NCBI GenBank assembly: GCA_002455755.1
Contig: DKLL01000169.1
Location: 5,101 to 12,036, forward strand
Source of the DNA: Acinetobacter sp. UBA6641
GTDB taxonomy: Bacteria; Pseudomonadota; Gammaproteobacteria; Pseudomonadales; Moraxellaceae
Direction: 5' to 3'
Length of the DNA stretch: 6,936 bases
Shown: one piece after another, positions 5,891-6,936 of the stretch
Layout: every line of letters starts with the position of its first letter
How positions within the stretch are numbered: position 1 is the first letter of the stretch
Position numbers and translations under genes: made by a program
Notes under the pieces: model-generated
The model's database searches: none
Seen by the model: the letters and a program-made list of their open reading frames with translations, nothing else
What the model was told of the DNA's origin: nothing

Positions 5891-5909
5891 AGGGAATACA
5901 ATGTCATGA
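5891..5909 (+). promoter_or_regulatory. Ribosome binding site and two-codon mini-frame before the lipoprotein gene
   Basis: AGGGA (5891-5895) stands five bases before ATG at 5901, which reads ATG TCA TGA and stops at once. The true start at 5906 overlaps that stop (ATGA) and is ten bases from the same AGGGA. Ribosomes could use either ATG; a start at 5901 would need re-initiation at 5906. Confidence 0.5.
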
Positions 5910-6936
5910 AAAAGAAAACCACATTATTTGGAGTTGCGTTTATCTCGGGTTTATTGAGCGCTTGTGGAGGTGGAGGAAGTGGGTCTGATTCCGGTAATCC
6001 ATCGGTAAGCACGCCACCGAATGTGCCTAACGAGACAATTTCTCCAGAGCTGTCAGATGAGTTTGTGCCATTTGAAGACCAGAAGATCCTGGATAAAATT
6101 AAAGACTCCATTACCGGTGATACCAGCAATGATACGGATTATAACAGTGCGCTTGGTCATATGATTGGAGAAACTTTTGGGGATTATCCGTATGGACGTA
6201 CGGCTCGTATTGTGCAGATTTATAACCTGGGTATAAATAGTATTAAATATCCGAACGTGTTATGTGCTGAAGTAAGCACTACCAATGCGGTAAAAACGCT
6301 AAAATTAAAAGACAATAAAGATAACTGTGTGATTCTGGATAAAACCTACCGTAAAGGTTCTACAATTACTCAGACGGTTAATGGTGATACCACGACTTTA
6401 ACTTTTACCAATGTACGTTATGGTTCGAATGTTGATTTTAATTTAAAAGATGACTATTTAATTTCAGGCAGCATTGTATATAGCAAAACCAAAACTCCAT
6501 CTGGTAAATCAGAAACTTATAAAATTGACCAGCTGGAGTTCCAACGCATTACGGAAGATCAGACTTCACCTGCGGGTGGCACGACTTTTAATCCGAATAG
6601 TAAAGAATATCTTCAGGTACGAAATTATAGCTATAGCTTGGTAGATGATTATGGCAGTGGCAGTAATGGGACCCGTACATTAACTAGTAAAGGTCTGGTT
6701 ATCGGTCAGCCTTATCTGGCAGACTTCCGTTATAGTTTTAATTTTGATACCACGACTCCATTTAAGATGCAGGAAATGGTATTAGATAACTATAAACATC
6801 TGCCGACTGAAGGAACTTTAAAAATTACCGACAGTTATAACCAGGTGGTGGAGGTGAAACAGAATCAGCCTGAATCACTCAAGGCGACGGTTTATTTTAA
6901 TGGCAATGAAATTGCGGAGCTGCTCTGGTCAACGGG
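5906..6936 (+). CDS. Predicted lipoprotein of unknown function (3' partial)
   Basis: The frame is open to the right edge; 343 codons are visible. The N-terminus is a type II signal peptide: MKKKTT, a hydrophobic core, and the lipobox LSAC with the lipid-carrying cysteine at C20. Glycines follow (GGGGSGSDSG), so there is no aspartate at +2 and outer-membrane sorting by Lol is likely. Residues ~21-50 are a flexible Gly/Ser/Pro linker. The rest is rich in Thr, Tyr, Asn and alternating polar/hydrophobic stretches (for example TQTVNGDTTTLTFTNVRYG), suggesting a beta-rich domain. C120 and C141 may form a disulfide. I recognise no catalytic motif or named family. The start at 5906 is chosen because it gives the signal peptide; an ATG five bases upstream stops after two codons. 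Surface or periplasm-facing location cannot be told. Confidence 0.85.
   Translation, partial: MKKKTTLFGVAFISGLLSACGGGGSGSDSGNPSVSTPPNVPNETISPELSDEFVPFEDQKILDKIKDSITGDTSNDTDYNSALGHMIGETFGDYPYGRTARIVQIYNLGINSIKYPNVLCAEVSTTNAVKTLKLKDNKDNCVILDKTYRKGSTITQTVNGDTTTLTFTNVRYGSNVDFNLKDDYLISGSIVYSKTKTPSGKSETYKIDQLEFQRITEDQTSPAGGTTFNPNSKEYLQVRNYSYSLVDDYGSGSNGTRTLTSKGLVIGQPYLADFRYSFNFDTTTPFKMQEMVLDNYKHLPTEGTLKITDSYNQVVEVKQNQPESLKATVYFNGNEIAELLWST

Larger units (their letters stand above)
5508..5905. other. 398-bp divergent intergenic region
   Basis: AT-rich and without a plausible gene. It separates the DUF4385-type gene (leftward) from the lipoprotein gene (rightward) and should carry both promoters. 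A TTGACT at about 5749 (plus) has no convincing -10 at the right distance. Inverted repeats are at 5535-5557, 5575-5593, 5630-5643 (GCAAA/TTTGC) and 5827-5871 (ATTGAAT/ATTCAAT, far apart). No terminator, RNA gene or mobile-element remnant was recognised. Confidence 0.6.

Noticed and set aside
5863..6129. Minus-strand 88-codon open frame
   Set aside because: It lies antisense to the lipoprotein signal peptide and linker; its Pro/Leu/Ser content is the complement of the Gly-rich linker.
1..6936. Defence island, toxin-antitoxin pair, prophage, insertion sequence or CRISPR array
   Set aside because: No transposase, integrase, nuclease, paired small toxin/antitoxin genes, terminal inverted repeats or spaced direct repeats were found; nearly all genes are housekeeping or envelope functions.

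Overview
The window reads as ordinary chromosomal DNA of a gammaproteobacterium of the Moraxellaceae, most likely Acinetobacter. This rests on AT-rich intergenic DNA, on the character of the proteins (a BepA-like M48 protease tail, YqeY, S21, TsaD, a GAF-GGDEF enzyme, a glycine-rich lipoprotein start) and on the divergent tsaD / rpsU-yqeY arrangement. No database search was possible, so the genus is an inference. I found no tRNA, rRNA, insertion sequence, phage gene, CRISPR array or recognisable defence or biosynthetic cluster.

Layout. Positions 1-662 (+) hold the C-terminal TPR part of a BepA-like periplasmic M48 metalloprotease, cut by the window edge. A GFA-family zinc protein (706-1074, +) and a small secreted protein of unknown function (1151-1513, +) follow. 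The second of these meets yqeY (1607-2053, -) head-on, with a strong hairpin between them at 1550-1575. rpsU (2088-2303, -) and yqeY form a short leftward operon. tsaD (2450-3466, +) runs the other way. The 146-bp gap between rpsU and tsaD carries two good sigma-70-type promoters whose core elements interlock, plus a two-part hairpin in the rpsU leader.

Positions 3467-3992 look empty at first. The minus strand there contains a small open frame of 51 codons (3491-3646, GTG start) whose translation looks like real protein; it is either an overlooked small gene or the end of a decayed one. A GAF-GGDEF diguanylate cyclase (3993-4934, +) with an intact active site and I-site ends six bases from the end of a convergent DUF4385-type gene (4941-5507, -). 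After about 400 bp of AT-rich DNA with several inverted repeats, a lipoprotein gene (5906 onward, +) begins and runs off the right edge.

How the genes relate. The centre is translation-linked: TsaD makes the t6A modification of tRNA, S21 is a small-subunit ribosomal protein, and YqeY carries a GatB-related tRNA-binding-type domain. The flanks are envelope functions (protease, secreted protein, lipoprotein) and c-di-GMP signalling, with no sign of one shared pathway. The points most worth checking are the 51-codon frame and the interlocked tsaD/rpsU promoter with its leader hairpin. I do not see a clear new multi-gene system.
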